Shown: positions 53,357 to 64,000, numbered from the stretch's first letter. The stretch is 64,000 nt of DNA from Pseudooctadecabacter sp. (GCF_020627745.1 NZ_JAHDGE010000002.1:17176-81175); one strand, 5' to 3'. Notes: generated by a model not told the origin, from the letters alone. Numbers and translations: made by a program.

Positions 53357-55489
53357 ATGACACATCGCGTTGATCGCGCCGGGCTGCATGTGGCCGAAGA
53401 GCTTGCGACATTCATCGAAACCCGCGCCTTGCCCGGCACCGGGATTGATCCTGCGGCCTTCTGGGATGGTTTGTCCGGCCTTGTCCACGACTTTGGCCCG
53501 AAAAACCGCGCATTGCTGAACAAACGGGCTGATTTGCAAAGCCAGCTGGATGACTGGCACATCAAGCACGGTGGTTTGGGCGATATGGACGGCTACGAAG
53601 CGTTCTTGCGCGACATCGGGTATCTGCAGGCCGAACCGGACCCATTCGAGATTGAAACGACCGGCGTTGACCCCGAAATCGCGTCGATTGCGGGCCCCCA
53701 GCTTGTGGTGCCGATTACCAACGCGCGGTTTGCCCTGAACGCAGCCAATGCCCGCTGGGGCAGTCTTTATGATGCGCTTTATGGCACCGATGCCATGGGC
53801 GACCTGCCGGAGGGGGCAGGGTACAACCCCGACCGCGGCGCGCGGGTGGTTTCCTATGCAAAGGGGCATCTGGACAAGGCCGTGCCGCTGGCTGACGGAT
53901 CGTGGGCGGAGGTCTCGCAGGTGTCTGTCAAGGATGGCGCGATGGTCCCCGCGCTTGCCGATCCAGACCAGTTCATCGGGCACAGCGGAGAGGGTGATAC
54001 CCTCAAGGTTCTGTTGAAAAAGAACGGTTTGCACATCGAAATCGTGATCGACCCCAGCAGCGACATCGGGGCCACAGACCCCGCCGGTATCTCGGACGTG
54101 CGTCTGGAAAGCGCGCTGTCCACGATCATGGATTGCGAGGATTCCGTCGCCTGTGTTGATGCCGAGGACAAGGTCACGGCCTATGCCAACTGGCTTGGCC
54201 TGATGAAGGGCGACCTGACCGAGGACGTCAGCAAAGGCGGGCGGACGTTCACCCGCAAGCTGAACGAGGATGTCACCTATACCGCCGCCGACGGGTCCGA
54301 CCTGACGCTGAAAGGTCGTGCGTTGCTGTGGATCCGCAATGTGGGACATCTGATGACAAACCCCGCCATTCTGGATCGCAACGGCGACGAGGCGTTCGAG
54401 GGGCTGCTGGATGCGATGATCACCACGCTTATTGCCAAACACGATCTGGCCCGCGACAGCGGAAATTCGGTGCGCGGATCAATCTATATCGTCAAACCCA
54501 AGATGCATGGCCCCGAAGAAGTGGCCTTTACCAACGACATCTTTACCCATGTGGAACAGGTGCTGGACCTGCCGTCGAACACGGTCAAAATCGGGATCAT
54601 GGATGAGGAGAGACGCACCTCGGCCAACCTTAAGGCGTGCATCGCCGCCGCGCGGTCCCGTGTGGCCTTCATCAACACCGGTTTTCTGGATCGCACAGGT
54701 GATGAAATTCACACCTCGATGGAGGCAGGCCCGTTTTTGCGCAAGGACGAGATCAAGCAGGCCGGCTGGATTCAGGCCTATGAAAACCGCAACGTCGACA
54801 TCGGTCTGGCCTGTGGTTTGTCCGGTCGCGCCCAGATCGGCAAAGGCATGTGGGCGGCGCCTGATGCCATGGCCGATATGATCGACCAGAAGATCGGCCA
54901 TCCGAAATCCGGCGCCAACTGCGCATGGGTGCCGTCGCCCACGGCGGCCACTTTGCACGCCATGCATTACCACCTTGTTGACGTCTTCGACGTTCAGGCC
55001 GGGCTGAAGGAGGGCGGGATGCGGTCGACCTTGGACGCATTGCTGACCGTGCCGCTGGCGGGCGACACCCGTTGGGACCGCGATGTTATCTTGCGCGAGG
55101 TCGAGAACAACGCCCAAGGCATTCTGGGGTATGTGGTGCGCTGGATTGATCAGGGTGTGGGCTGTTCGAAAGTGCCCGATGTCAATGATGTGGGCCTGAT
55201 GGAGGACCGCGCAACCTGCCGGATCAGTTCCCAGGCCCTTGCCAACTGGTTGCACCATGAAGTGGTGAGCCACGACGATGTCATGGATGCCATGCGCAAG
55301 ATGGCGGCTGTTGTTGATGGGCAGAACAAGGACGATCCGGCCTACCGGCCTATGGCACCGGAATTTGACGGGATCGCGTTTCAGGCGGCCTGTGATCTGG
55401 TGTTTAAGGGGCGCGAACAACCGTCCGGATATACGGAACCTGTGTTGCACCAGCGGCGTCTGGAACTGAAAGCGCAGCGCAATTCGTAA
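53357..55489 (+). CDS. glcB: Malate synthase G
   Basis: 710 aa; [73 protein letters not shown]. Confidence 0.96.
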   Translation: MTHRVDRAGLHVAEELATFIETRALPGTGIDPAAFWDGLSGLVHDFGPKNRALLNKRADLQSQLDDWHIKHGGLGDMDGYEAFLRDIGYLQAEPDPFEIETTGVDPEIASIAGPQLVVPITNARFALNAANARWGSLYDALYGTDAMGDLPEGAGYNPDRGARVVSYAKGHLDKAVPLADGSWAEVSQVSVKDGAMVPALADPDQFIGHSGEGDTLKVLLKKNGLHIEIVIDPSSDIGATDPAGISDVRLESALSTIMDCEDSVACVDAEDKVTAYANWLGLMKGDLTEDVSKGGRTFTRKLNEDVTYTAADGSDLTLKGRALLWIRNVGHLMTNPAILDRNGDEAFEGLLDAMITTLIAKHDLARDSGNSVRGSIYIVKPKMHGPEEVAFTNDIFTHVEQVLDLPSNTVKIGIMDEERRTSANLKACIAAARSRVAFINTGFLDRTGDEIHTSMEAGPFLRKDEIKQAGWIQAYENRNVDIGLACGLSGRAQIGKGMWAAPDAMADMIDQKIGHPKSGANCAWVPSPTAATLHAMHYHLVDVFDVQAGLKEGGMRSTLDALLTVPLAGDTRWDRDVILREVENNAQGILGYVVRWIDQGVGCSKVPDVNDVGLMEDRATCRISSQALANWLHHEVVSHDDVMDAMRKMAAVVDGQNKDDPAYRPMAPEFDGIAFQAACDLVFKGREQPSGYTEPVLHQRRLELKAQRNS

Positions 55490-55499
55490 GGGGTGAGGA

Positions 55500-55580
55500 T
55501 CGAATGGGCTTCGCCCATCCGATCCGCTGGGGCTCTGCCCCGTCCTTCGGACCCCCCGAGGTATTTTTGAACCAGAGAAC
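55500..55580. repeat. Mosaic intergenic palindromic repeat, copy B
   Basis: tcgaatgggcttcgcccatccgatccgctggggctctgccccgtccttcggaccccccgaggtatttttgaaccagaga. Confidence 0.7.
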
Positions 55581-55595
55581 CCAAGGAGCCTGACC

Positions 55596-56024
55596 ATGGC
55601 CGAGATTTCGATGAACAAAGCGCGGACGATGATCCGCAAGGCGCTGCAAAAGGGCCGCGAGATGGAGTTGAAACCACTGAGCGTTGTGGTGCTGGATGCA
55701 GGCGGTCACGTGAAAGCATTCGAGCGTGAGGATGGCGCGGCACCCGGCCGGTTTGCCATTGCCCAGGGCAAGGCTTTCGGCGCGGTGATGTTGGGCATGT
55801 CCGGGACAGCCCAGATGCAGCGGGCCGAGCAGCAGGGGTATTTCATGAATGCGGTCAATGGCGTTTATGGCGGTCAGGTTGTGCCCGTTCCGGGCGGTGT
55901 TCTGGTGCGCGACAAACGCGGCGTTGTGATCGGGGCCGTCGGCGTCACGGGAGATACGTCCGACAATGATGCGATTTGTGCGGCCTTTGGCATCGAAGCG
56001 GCCAATCTGGTGCCCGAAATCTGA
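55596..56024 (+). CDS. GlcG/HbpS-like heme-binding family protein
   Basis: SVVVLDAGGHVKAFEREDGAAPGRFAIAQGKAFGAVMLG...GAVGVTGDTSDNDAICAAFGI. Confidence 0.88.
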   Translation: MAEISMNKARTMIRKALQKGREMELKPLSVVVLDAGGHVKAFEREDGAAPGRFAIAQGKAFGAVMLGMSGTAQMQRAEQQGYFMNAVNGVYGGQVVPVPGGVLVRDKRGVVIGAVGVTGDTSDNDAICAAFGIEAANLVPEI

Positions 56025-56077
56025 ACCTGTGCGTTATTGCGCAGGGGGTGGCGCGGCAGGTGGGGTAGGATTTGTAA

Positions 56078-56105
56078 CCTTTGCGGGTTAGATAACCTGC
56101 AAAGG
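56078..56105 (+). promoter_or_regulatory. 28-bp inverted repeat overlapping the ribosome binding site of the downstream gene
   Basis: cctttgcgggtta-ga-taacctgcaaagg (12/13 arm match); SD aaagga lies in the 3' arm, ATG at 56113. Confidence 0.65.
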
Positions 56106-56112
56106 ATACATC

Positions 56113-56886
56113 ATGCGCAGACCAGTCATCGGAATCATCGGCAACCTCTACCTTATCAATGACGAGTATCCGGCCCATGCCGCGGGGTCGATGAATTCGG
56201 CCGCGGTGGCAGAGGTCTCGGGCGGGTTGCCCCTGATTGTTCCGACCGATCCCGCACTGGTGGAGATTTCAGACCTGATGGAGGTCTGTGACGGTTTTGT
56301 ATTCACCGGCGGGCGTCCAAATGTACACCCCGAGGAATATGGCCATGCCCCGACCGAGGCCCACGGCACTTTTGATCGTGACCGCGACGGGGTGGCCCTT
56401 CCACTGATCCGCGCCTGTGTAGAGCGCGGCCAGCCCGTTCTGGGTATTTGTCGCGGCTTTCAGGAGGTGGCCGTGGCCATGGGGTGCACGCTGCACCCCG
56501 AAATCCGCGATCTGCCGGGGCGCGACAATCACCGGATGCCCCCTGACGGGACGCTGGAAGAAAAGTTCGAGATGCGTCACATCGTGACCCTGACCGAAGG
56601 TGGCCCCTTTCACCGGGTCTGGGGCAAGACCGAGGTTTTGACGAATTCCCTTCACGGGCAGGGCATTCTTGAGGCGAGCGATCGCATCGTCGTTGATGGA
56701 CACGCGCCTGATGGCACGCCGGAGGCGATTTATGTTAAAGACGCGCCGGGGTTCACATTGTCGGTGCAATGGCATCCCGAATGGCAGGCGGGGCTTGATC
56801 CTGTATCGCGCCCTTTGTTTGAAGCGTTCGGGGATGCCGCACGCGTTTGGGCGGCGCGGGGCCAGCGCCACAAACTCACGGCTTAG
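56113..56886 (+). CDS. Gamma-glutamyl-gamma-aminobutyrate hydrolase-like (peptidase C26)
   Basis: GQPVLGICRGFQEVAVAMGCTLH nucleophile motif; SVQWHPEWQ. Confidence 0.9.
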   Translation: MRRPVIGIIGNLYLINDEYPAHAAGSMNSAAVAEVSGGLPLIVPTDPALVEISDLMEVCDGFVFTGGRPNVHPEEYGHAPTEAHGTFDRDRDGVALPLIRACVERGQPVLGICRGFQEVAVAMGCTLHPEIRDLPGRDNHRMPPDGTLEEKFEMRHIVTLTEGGPFHRVWGKTEVLTNSLHGQGILEASDRIVVDGHAPDGTPEAIYVKDAPGFTLSVQWHPEWQAGLDPVSRPLFEAFGDAARVWAARGQRHKLTA

Positions 56887-57215
56887 ACGCCAATCTGGCC
56901 GGCGATCGACCGAAGGGTGCTTTGAGGGCTGGACTGGCAGGCCGATTGCAAAGCTGATCCCACCGTCAGCGTGTCCGGCTGTGTAGGTCTTGTGCCTGCC
57001 AGAACCTGCCCTCGCATCACTCCCATGACCCAGTCTGTTGCGGCATCCAAAGCGGCGGGATTTGTCAGGCTGGCACAGCTGATCTGGCCGGGGTCCATGG
57101 GAACGGTAAAGGGCTGCGCCACGCTGCCGGTTGCGCCCACAGGTTGCGGGGCAGGGGCCGCAGCACAGGCGGCAAGGCCACCACATAGAAACAAAACGGA
57201 AATTGACGCGCGCAT
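56883..57215 (-). CDS. Small lipoprotein, possibly HdeA-like
   Basis: Lipobox GGLAAC; mature ISCASLTNPAALDAATDWVMGVMRGQ...SALQSACQSSPQSTLRSIAGQ. Confidence 0.65.
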   Translation of the reverse strand: MRASISVLFLCGGLAACAAAPAPQPVGATGSVAQPFTVPMDPGQISCASLTNPAALDAATDWVMGVMRGQVLAGTRPTQPDTLTVGSALQSACQSSPQSTLRSIAGQIGV

Positions 57216-57220
57216 ATTGT

Positions 57221-57262
57221 GTCCCTTCAGACCAGTCCGCGCTTAGACTGGCCCGAAGGGAC
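57221..57262 (-). promoter_or_regulatory. 17-bp imperfect inverted repeat overlapping the ribosome binding site of the lipoprotein gene
   Basis: gtcccttcagaccagtc (57221-57237) / gactggcccgaagggac (57246-57262), 15/17 match. On the minus strand the SD GAAGGGA is in the 3' arm, 7 nt from ATG (57215). Confidence 0.65.
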
Positions 57263-57281
57263 GCTGTGATCAACCCGCAGA

Positions 57282-60200
57282 TCAGGTGCGGATCAATTTC
57301 GCCTCATGCGCTTTCAGACAGCGGCGCGCGGTGTTGCCGTAGTGGGTCTGATCGGCGCGCAATTCAGGGAAGATCGCGAAGAGTTCCTCGCGGGCCGCGT
57401 CACTGACCGCAGAAAAGCCGATGTCGCCGGGATGGAAGCTTTCGGTGGCGGCCCCTTCGGCATAGATCACCTCATGCCGGTCAAACAGCATGTGGATATA
57501 GGTGACGGTGTCGCCCTCATCCTGGGTCACATCCATGCCGTCCACCAGATGTTTGGCCGCCACAAGAACCTCGCTTTCACCAAAGAGCAGTTCTGCGCGA
57601 TAGCCTTGGAACAGCACACGGTGCTGGGGGGAGACCAGCAGATCACGGTCCTGACCGGCCAGAACGTTGGACCGGATGCGCACAGGCGCGAAACGGTCGA
57701 CGGCAGGCACGGTGCGGGCCTCGATCCAGCGGATCGGCTGCAGGCCGTGATCGCGGGTAACGACCAGATCGCCGACTTTCAGATCCTCGATGTTGCGCAG
57801 CCCATGGGGGGTCGCGATGCGGGTCCGGGGCGTAAAGCAGATGATGTTCTCGATCTCGGAGAAGTTGAGGATCGTGCCATCGTCGAGCGTAATCGAGCCG
57901 GAGAAGCTGCCTGTGCCGTCGTCGGTGGCACTGGCCAGCACGTCCTGCAGATCGGCCAGATCGCCCAGCCGCAAGGTATCGCCGCCGCCGGGGCCGGTGG
58001 TCTCGTCGCCCGCGCCGCCGTCGATGGTGATTGTGGCACCTGGACCGCCTGCCGTGTCGACCAGTGTGATGACGTCGTCGCCGGACCCGGCATCGACCTG
58101 ATCACCATCAGATACCACAAGCGAGTCATCGCCTGCGTTGGTAGAGATGCTGTCCGCACCTGTGCCACCCACGAAAGTGTCGTTGCCCGATCCGGTTTCG
58201 ATCTGTTCGATCTGGGTAAAGGTGCCGGTGTCCGGGCCATTGCTGAAGGTGCCTGCCTCGTTGCCTGTCATGGTGACAGTTACGTTTTGCGTCAGGCCGG
58301 ACCCGTCCAGCGTGTCGCCATTCGTTTCATCGGTTTCGCCACCGGTGATGACGTCGTTTCCGAAATCGTCTTCGATAACAAAGGTGTCGTCGCCACCTGC
58401 GCCAAACTGCGTATCCGCACCGGTGCCACCGTAAAGCGTGTCGTCGCCATCGCCAGCAGACAGGCGGTCATCACCTTCGCCGCCATAAAGGGTATCGGCC
58501 CCAACATCGGACCCGGCCAATATCGTGTCGTTGCCAGCCCCGCCATAGAGTTCGTCGTCGCCTTGTGCGCCGTCAATATAGTCGTCGCCTTCGCCCCCGA
58601 ACGCGGTGTCGTCGCCAAGCCACAATTCGAACGTGTCGTTGCCCGCACCACCATAGCCAACATCGTTGCCGTCGCCGCCGTAGATGGTATCGGCATCGTT
58701 GCCAGCGTAGAAGGTATCTGCGCCTGCGCCGCCATAAAGGGTGTCGGTGCCGTCATCGCCGATCAGCTGGTCGTCGCCGATCCCGCCGAAGATCGTATCG
58801 TCGCCGGCTTCACCGTCCAGATTGTCCGCATCAGCGCCGCCATAGATGATGTCACCACCCAGACCGCCAAAAATGGTATCCAGACCAGCCTCACCATAGA
58901 TGGTGTTGGTTTCAGTATCGGGTCCGTTAAAGACGGTGTCGTTGCCGGTCCCCGCAAAGATTGTATCACCGCCGAGGCCCGCGTCGATCAGGTCGTTGCC
59001 GTCACCGGCTTCGATGAGGTCGTCGTTCGCATCGTGCCCCGGCAGGATCGCATCGCCTGCATCGACCATATCGCCATCGGGATCACCGGTGTAGTTGGTG
59101 TCGATGACATCATCGCCAGCCGTGCCCGAGACCGTGCCGTCCTGGTCTTCGATGATGACGTCTTCGATGTTGGTGAAGGCCAGCGTGCTGCCGTCGTTGA
59201 AGGTGACTGTACCGTTTTCGCTGTTGGCCGGATCATACGCGATGGAGGCCACGTCCGAGACATAAAGGACGTCAAAGTCCGTGCCGCCTTCGCCGCCGTC
59301 AACGGTGTCGTTGGACCCTGCATAGATGCTGTCCTGATCGTCGCCACCCGAAAGGGTGTCCGCGCCGGTGCCGCTGGTCAGCGTGTCATCGCCGGTGCCG
59401 CCATCCAGCACGTTGGCGTTGCCGCCGACCACTGTAATCGTGTCATTGCCTTCGTCGCCGTACAGCGTGTCGGTTGAGGTGCTGGCCTCCTCAGATGAGG
59501 TGATGATGTCATCGCCCGCGCCACCGAAGACGGTGTCGTTGTCACCAAAGCTGCGCTCTTCTCCGGCCTCGATGGTATCCGCGCCGTCGCCGCCATAGAT
59601 AACATCATTCCCGTCCGCGCCGTCGATGCTGTCATCGCCCGCGCCGCCAAAGAAAGTGGATGTACCGTTTGCGTTGTTTTCCTCACCGATGAGCGTGTCG
59701 TTGTCGTCGCCGCCGTAAACGGTCGTATTGCCCGAAACACCCGTGATTGTGTCGTCGCCGCCGTTGCCGCTGATGGTCATGCCGTCGGTGCCCGTGAAGG
59801 ACATCGTGTCCTCCTGAGCAGTGCCGTCGATATTCTCGATCTCGAAGAAGGTGCCGTCGGCGCTGTCACCGGGGAAGGTATAGGTTCCGGTTTCGGTCGC
59901 GGTGCTGGTGATGGTGACGCCTGTCGGGCCGGTCGTGTCGCTGAAATCAAGCGTGTCGATATCCAGCCCGTCGGCGTCTTCACCGCCCCGGATCGTATCC
60001 GTGCCGTCGGTTTCGGTGACCAGAATGGTGTCGTTGTCGGTGCCGCCATAAACGTCATCCGCGCCCGCGCCACCTGCAAGGGTATCATCGCCGGAACTGC
60101 CGATTATGGTGTCGTTTCCGGTTCCGCCATCAATGGAATCGTTGCCTGCTTCACCATTGATGTAGTCGTTGTCAGCCCCGCCAAAGATCGTGTCGGCGTC

Positions 60201-63200
60201 GTCGCCTGTCCACATGCTGTCATTGCCGGCGCCGCCGAAATAGACATCTGTGCCGCTGCCGTTTCCGGCGCCGCTTTCATCGTCGACCACATCATCACCG
60301 GATGACCCGACATAGCTGTCATCCCCGCCCAGCGTCTGGACAAAGGTATAACCGTTGTCGGCTGTCGCATCGACCACATCCGACTGATCCGTCAGAAGCA
60401 TCTGTTCGATTTCGGAGAAGGTGATGACATCGCCAGTGACAGTGTCGGTGATCGTACCGGCACCGGGACCGGTAAAAACAACAGAGACAGGGTTGGTAAC
60501 GGCTGTCAGGTCAATCAGGTCGACATTCGGTCCGACCTGTCCGCCGATGATGATGTCGTTGCCGAAGTTGTCTTCGACCACGAAGACATCGCGACCCGCA
60601 CCGCCGGAAAGGGTGTCATCCCCCGTGCCGCCGGTGATCGTGTCATCGCCGGACCCGCCGAACAGGGTCTGTGATGTGCCGCTGGCACCGGCATCCAAAG
60701 TATCGGCCAGATTGGTTCCGACCACCTCTTCGATCCGCGTGAAATTGCCGTCACCGCCATCGTTGCCGATGTCGAACGTGCCCGCTTCGTCGCCGGTGAA
60801 CGTCACGGTGGCACCGGTCCCCGCGCCTGACAGGTCAAGGCTGTCAACATCCAGCCCGTCTGGATCCTCGCCACCGCGCACGCGGTCAAAACCGTCGTTC
60901 TCGTCGATCAGGAACGTATCGTCGCCCGCGCCGCCGAACAGCGAATTGTCACCGGAACCGCCTGTCAGCGTATCGTCATCCGCACCGCCATAGACCGTAT
61001 CGTCGCCAGCGCCGGCATCAATGCTGTCATTGCCGCCATAGGCGTAGATCAGGTCGTCGTCACCCACATCGCCTGCAAGGATCGCATCGCCCGCGTCCAC
61101 CCGGTCACCGTCAGGATCGCCGGTGTAGTTGACGTCGATGATGTCATCCCCGCCGGTGCCCGTGACCGTGCCATCAAGACGGGGAATGCCAATCGCAGTA
61201 AGGTATTGGTCATTGTCGGCATCGGTCGGGCTGATGCCCACCAGCGTGACGCTTTCACCGTTGGGGAAGGTTAGGACAGCATTGCCGGACCCGTCATCGG
61301 TCACCGTCACGTCATCGACATTGACCCGGTTGCCGGACGCATCGGTCAGATTGCTGACATCAAAGGTGTCGATGCCGTTGAAGCTGCCGTCGGGGTTTGG
61401 GGTAGGGGCGTCGAATTCGGTGATGATGTCATTGCCGAAGCCGTCTTCGAGCACGACCACATCGCGGTCGCCATCAGATGCGCCCGCACCACGGTTCAGA
61501 ATGATCGTATCATTGCCCGCGCCGGCATTGACGGTGTCTGCGCCTGCGCCTGCTTCGATCAGGTCATCGCCTGAACCACCGGTGATGCTGTCGTCGCCCT
61601 GATTGGCGTCGATCGACACGCCGGAGCCGTCGGCCGACATGTCAAAGGTGTCCGCAAGAGCCGTGCCTTCAAGGCCCTCGATCTCGCTGAATGTGCCGGT
61701 GCCGGTGGTGCCGTCGAAATCGTAGGTGCCTTCTTCAGCACCCGTCGCTGTAACCGTCACGCCCTGCGTAGAGGTAGAATTGAAAAAGCCGATGACGTCG
61801 GTGTCGGATGCGTCACCATCTTCGCCGCCGAAGATTGTGTCGCCATCATGGTTGTCGGTGATCTCAAACCGGTCGCTGCCCTGGCCGCCATAAAGCGTGT
61901 CGTCGCCCCCGGCGCCGATCAGCGTATCCTGACCATCGTCGCCATAGACCACGTCATTGTCCGCGCCGCCGTTCAACGCATCGTTGCCCGCGCCGCCGAA
62001 AATGGTGTCATTGCCGTCGTCGGTGAACCAGTCCCCGACGGTATCGTTGCCTGCACCGGCATAGATGGTGTCATCACCGGCCCCGCCGCTGATGCTGTCA
62101 TCACCTGCATTGCCTTCGATGTAATCGTTGCCCAAGCCACCGTCGATGGTGTCATTTCCGGCCCCGGTATTGTCTGCGGCCACCGTGTCGAAGTGGATGT
62201 CGGTCACCCACAGGGCCTGAGTTGACGTGCCGCCGTTGGCATAAATGATCTCGATCTCGTGGACCGGGCCTGCAATCTCGACCAGAACGGATCCGCCTGC
62301 CTGAGACGCGGTGTTATTGTCGGTACCGGCGGTGATGGTATTGCCCGAGACTGTGTCGTCCGACTGGTTTCCAACAACTTGCGCCGGTGTCAGCGTGACG
62401 GTGACAGGATTGCCGTCCGCGTCGAATGCGTTGACCGTAACAATGTCCTGCCATCCAGACGTGTCGATGTCGTTGATCCGGAACTGGACGTTTTCAACCC
62501 CGTCGGACAATCCGGTATCAAGGTTGGGATCGAACGTAATATGCGTGGTCGACGTCGGACCGGCCCCGCCTGTCAGAACAAGCGACGAACTGGTGTTGAA
62601 AGGCTCATCGGCTTCGACGTATTGGGTCGAATTGCTCGTCGCCATGGTGTATGCGTTGCCGTCGTTGGTCGTTTGGACCTGAACGGTCATGCCGCCGGTG
62701 GATTGGACGGCTGCACCGTGCAGGTTGGTACCCGCGGGGCCGAAGCCGTCCCAGTTCAGGGATTCCGCACCTGTAACGGCCACATCGTCGGTGTCGCCGA
62801 TAAGAACGTCGTCGCCGTCGCCCCCAAGAATGCTGTCATCGCCATCATTGCCTTCGATGGTGTCCGCGCCGGTTCCGCCGTCAATCGTATCGGTTCCGGA
62901 CCCGCCGGAGACATTGTCGTCCCCCGCACCAGCAGAAATGGTATCGTTTCCGGCCTCGCCATAGATGGTGTCGGCGCTGAAATCGCCGCCGGTGTCATTG
63001 ATGCTGTCATCACCTGATCCGCCACGGATCAGGTCAGTGCCTGCACCGCCATCCAGCGTGTCCGAACCGGACCCGCCATAGATGCTGTCTGTCGCTTCAT
63101 CGCCAAAAATACTGTCGTTGCCGGACCCGCCAAAAGCCGTGTCGCTTCCGGTGCCGGTATCTATGGTGTCATTGTCATTGCCGCCATAGATACGGTCATT

Positions 63201-63944
63201 GCCGCCGCCACCGAAGATACTGTCGTCGCCGCGTTCGCCAAGGATCAGATCATTGCCGTCATCCCCGTTCAGGGTGTCGTTACCGTCGCCCCCGAACAGA
63301 GAGTCGTCGTCGCTGCCGCCGCTGAGGGCGTCGTTGCCCGAGCCCCCATACAACGTGTCGGCCCCCGCGCCACCAAAGAGGGCGTCATCGCCGGTATTGC
63401 CACGCAGCGTGTCCGCGCCCGCGCCCCCGAAAAGCTGATCAAGGCCAGAACCACCGTCGATGGAATCGTTACCATCGCCCCCCTCGACGGTGTCGTCGTT
63501 TCCACCCCCGAGCACCACATCATTGCCGGCACCGGCGTCGATGGAATCGTTGCCCGCGCCGCCAAAAATGGTGTCATCGCCCGCCCCGATCGTATCGGTA
63601 TCGGGGTCCGAGTAGCCCGGTGTCATGACATCGTCGCCCGATGTGCCTTCAACTGTACCGTTCGGTGTCGGTTCGGTGTAGGCGGGGGCCGTATCCACCG
63701 CGGCTGAGGTAAGGGAGTCGACCGGCCCAAAGTCAGGTACAAAATAGACGTTGCCGTCGGTTCCGACAAAATAGACACCCGGTTCGACCTCGTTGGTGTA
63801 GGTCGTTCCACCGGCCGTGCCACTCCAGGTCCATGAGCCTGCGCCGATCTCGCTGTCCGTGGTGAACGTGACCAGACCCCCGCCGATGGAATCGCCGGGA
63901 TCAAGGGAGCCGTTCCCCAAAGTGACTAAATAACCGTTTGGCAT
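57282..63944 (-). CDS. Giant RTX (hemolysin-type Ca-binding repeat) protein with C-terminal Hint-type domain, 2220 aa
   Basis: Dozens of GGxGxDxx(x) nonapeptides ([37 protein letters not shown]...); C-terminal [43 protein letters not shown]...[11 protein letters not shown] Hint signature; SD gaggtag upstream. Confidence 0.93.
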   Translation of the reverse strand: MPNGYLVTLGNGSLDPGDSIGGGLVTFTTDSEIGAGSWTWSGTAGGTTYTNEVEPGVYFVGTDGNVYFVPDFGPVDSLTSAAVDTAPAYTEPTPNGTVEGTSGDDVMTPGYSDPDTDTIGAGDDTIFGGAGNDSIDAGAGNDVVLGGGNDDTVEGGDGNDSIDGGSGLDQLFGGAGADTLRGNTGDDALFGGAGADTLYGGSGNDALSGGSDDDSLFGGDGNDTLNGDDGNDLILGERGDDSIFGGGGNDRIYGGNDNDTIDTGTGSDTAFGGSGNDSIFGDEATDSIYGGSGSDTLDGGAGTDLIRGGSGDDSINDTGGDFSADTIYGEAGNDTISAGAGDDNVSGGSGTDTIDGGTGADTIEGNDGDDSILGGDGDDVLIGDTDDVAVTGAESLNWDGFGPAGTNLHGAAVQSTGGMTVQVQTTNDGNAYTMATSNSTQYVEADEPFNTSSSLVLTGGAGPTSTTHITFDPNLDTGLSDGVENVQFRINDIDTSGWQDIVTVNAFDADGNPVTVTLTPAQVVGNQSDDTVSGNTITAGTDNNTASQAGGSVLVEIAGPVHEIEIIYANGGTSTQALWVTDIHFDTVAADNTGAGNDTIDGGLGNDYIEGNAGDDSISGGAGDDTIYAGAGNDTVGDWFTDDGNDTIFGGAGNDALNGGADNDVVYGDDGQDTLIGAGGDDTLYGGQGSDRFEITDNHDGDTIFGGEDGDASDTDVIGFFNSTSTQGVTVTATGAEEGTYDFDGTTGTGTFSEIEGLEGTALADTFDMSADGSGVSIDANQGDDSITGGSGDDLIEAGAGADTVNAGAGNDTIILNRGAGASDGDRDVVVLEDGFGNDIITEFDAPTPNPDGSFNGIDTFDVSNLTDASGNRVNVDDVTVTDDGSGNAVLTFPNGESVTLVGISPTDADNDQYLTAIGIPRLDGTVTGTGGDDIIDVNYTGDPDGDRVDAGDAILAGDVGDDDLIYAYGGNDSIDAGAGDDTVYGGADDDTLTGGSGDNSLFGGAGDDTFLIDENDGFDRVRGGEDPDGLDVDSLDLSGAGTGATVTFTGDEAGTFDIGNDGGDGNFTRIEEVVGTNLADTLDAGASGTSQTLFGGSGDDTITGGTGDDTLSGGAGRDVFVVEDNFGNDIIIGGQVGPNVDLIDLTAVTNPVSVVFTGPGAGTITDTVTGDVITFSEIEQMLLTDQSDVVDATADNGYTFVQTLGGDDSYVGSSGDDVVDDESGAGNGSGTDVYFGGAGNDSMWTGDDADTIFGGADNDYINGEAGNDSIDGGTGNDTIIGSSGDDTLAGGAGADDVYGGTDNDTILVTETDGTDTIRGGEDADGLDIDTLDFSDTTGPTGVTITSTATETGTYTFPGDSADGTFFEIENIDGTAQEDTMSFTGTDGMTISGNGGDDTITGVSGNTTVYGGDDNDTLIGEENNANGTSTFFGGAGDDSIDGADGNDVIYGGDGADTIEAGEERSFGDNDTVFGGAGDDIITSSEEASTSTDTLYGDEGNDTITVVGGNANVLDGGTGDDTLTSGTGADTLSGGDDQDSIYAGSNDTVDGGEGGTDFDVLYVSDVASIAYDPANSENGTVTFNDGSTLAFTNIEDVIIEDQDGTVSGTAGDDVIDTNYTGDPDGDMVDAGDAILPGHDANDDLIEAGDGNDLIDAGLGGDTIFAGTGNDTVFNGPDTETNTIYGEAGLDTIFGGLGGDIIYGGADADNLDGEAGDDTIFGGIGDDQLIGDDGTDTLYGGAGADTFYAGNDADTIYGGDGNDVGYGGAGNDTFELWLGDDTAFGGEGDDYIDGAQGDDELYGGAGNDTILAGSDVGADTLYGGEGDDRLSAGDGDDTLYGGTGADTQFGAGGDDTFVIEDDFGNDVITGGETDETNGDTLDGSGLTQNVTVTMTGNEAGTFSNGPDTGTFTQIEQIETGSGNDTFVGGTGADSISTNAGDDSLVVSDGDQVDAGSGDDVITLVDTAGGPGATITIDGGAGDETTGPGGGDTLRLGDLADLQDVLASATDDGTGSFSGSITLDDGTILNFSEIENIICFTPRTRIATPHGLRNIEDLKVGDLVVTRDHGLQPIRWIEARTVPAVDRFAPVRIRSNVLAGQDRDLLVSPQHRVLFQGYRAELLFGESEVLVAAKHLVDGMDVTQDEGDTVTYIHMLFDRHEVIYAEGAATESFHPGDIGFSAVSDAAREELFAIFPELRADQTHYGNTARRCLKAHEAKLIRT

Positions 63945-64000
63945 CTGCTACCTCATACCTACTGATCCGCTTCGGGACCTTCTGCCCATGCACACGGGCG

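Noticed and set aside
57306-59477. 723-aa plus-strand ORF (and several smaller ones) opposite the RTX gene
   Set aside because: Shadow ORF created by periodic GGxGxD codons on the opposite strand; low-complexity V/A/I-rich product without a recognisable domain.
58000-63640. Short regularly spaced DNA repeats that might suggest a CRISPR array or satellite
   Set aside because: They are in-frame, degenerate codons for RTX nonapeptides within a single ORF; no constant repeat with unique spacers.
1-64000. tRNA, rRNA, CRISPR-Cas, prophage or integrative element
   Set aside because: No tRNA/rRNA signatures, cas genes, integrases or phage structural genes recognised in the ORF track or intergenic sequence.

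Overview
This window looks like chromosomal DNA from a Roseobacter-type alphaproteobacterium (Rhodobacteraceae); that placement is inferred from gene content and order. The core is a near-complete dcw cell-wall/division cluster: mraZ-rsmH-ftsL-ftsI-murE-murF-mraY-murD-(insert)-ftsW-murG-murC-(four small membrane proteins)-murB-ddl-ftsQ-ftsA-ftsZ, followed by lpxC-bamD-recN. Flanking genes include a uvrD 3' end, a LysE/AsnC pair, a DUF1127 gene, mrp, a ClC channel, pepP, cobT/cobS, an ECF sigma/anti-sigma/fasciclin/MsrB block, a J-domain gene, bolA, gatB, pepN, a photolyase, glcB, and a 2220-aa RTX protein with a C-terminal Hint-type domain. The most interesting signals are non-coding: (1) five consecutive hairpins presenting (C)CUCCUCCC anti-SD-like loops just 3' of the DUF1127 gene, resembling the CcsR/cuckoo sRNA family; (2) a long mraZ leader with 10-bp-periodic TGGGN repeats and an internal terminator-like hairpin, resembling UpsM; (3) two neighbouring genes (56113+ and 57215-) whose Shine-Dalgarno sequences each lie in the 3' arm of a strong hairpin; (4) a MITE-like element whose terminal repeat overlaps the murD stop codon; (5) two families of dispersed intergenic repeats. 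All calls come from reading the sequence and ORF track; no database search was run.
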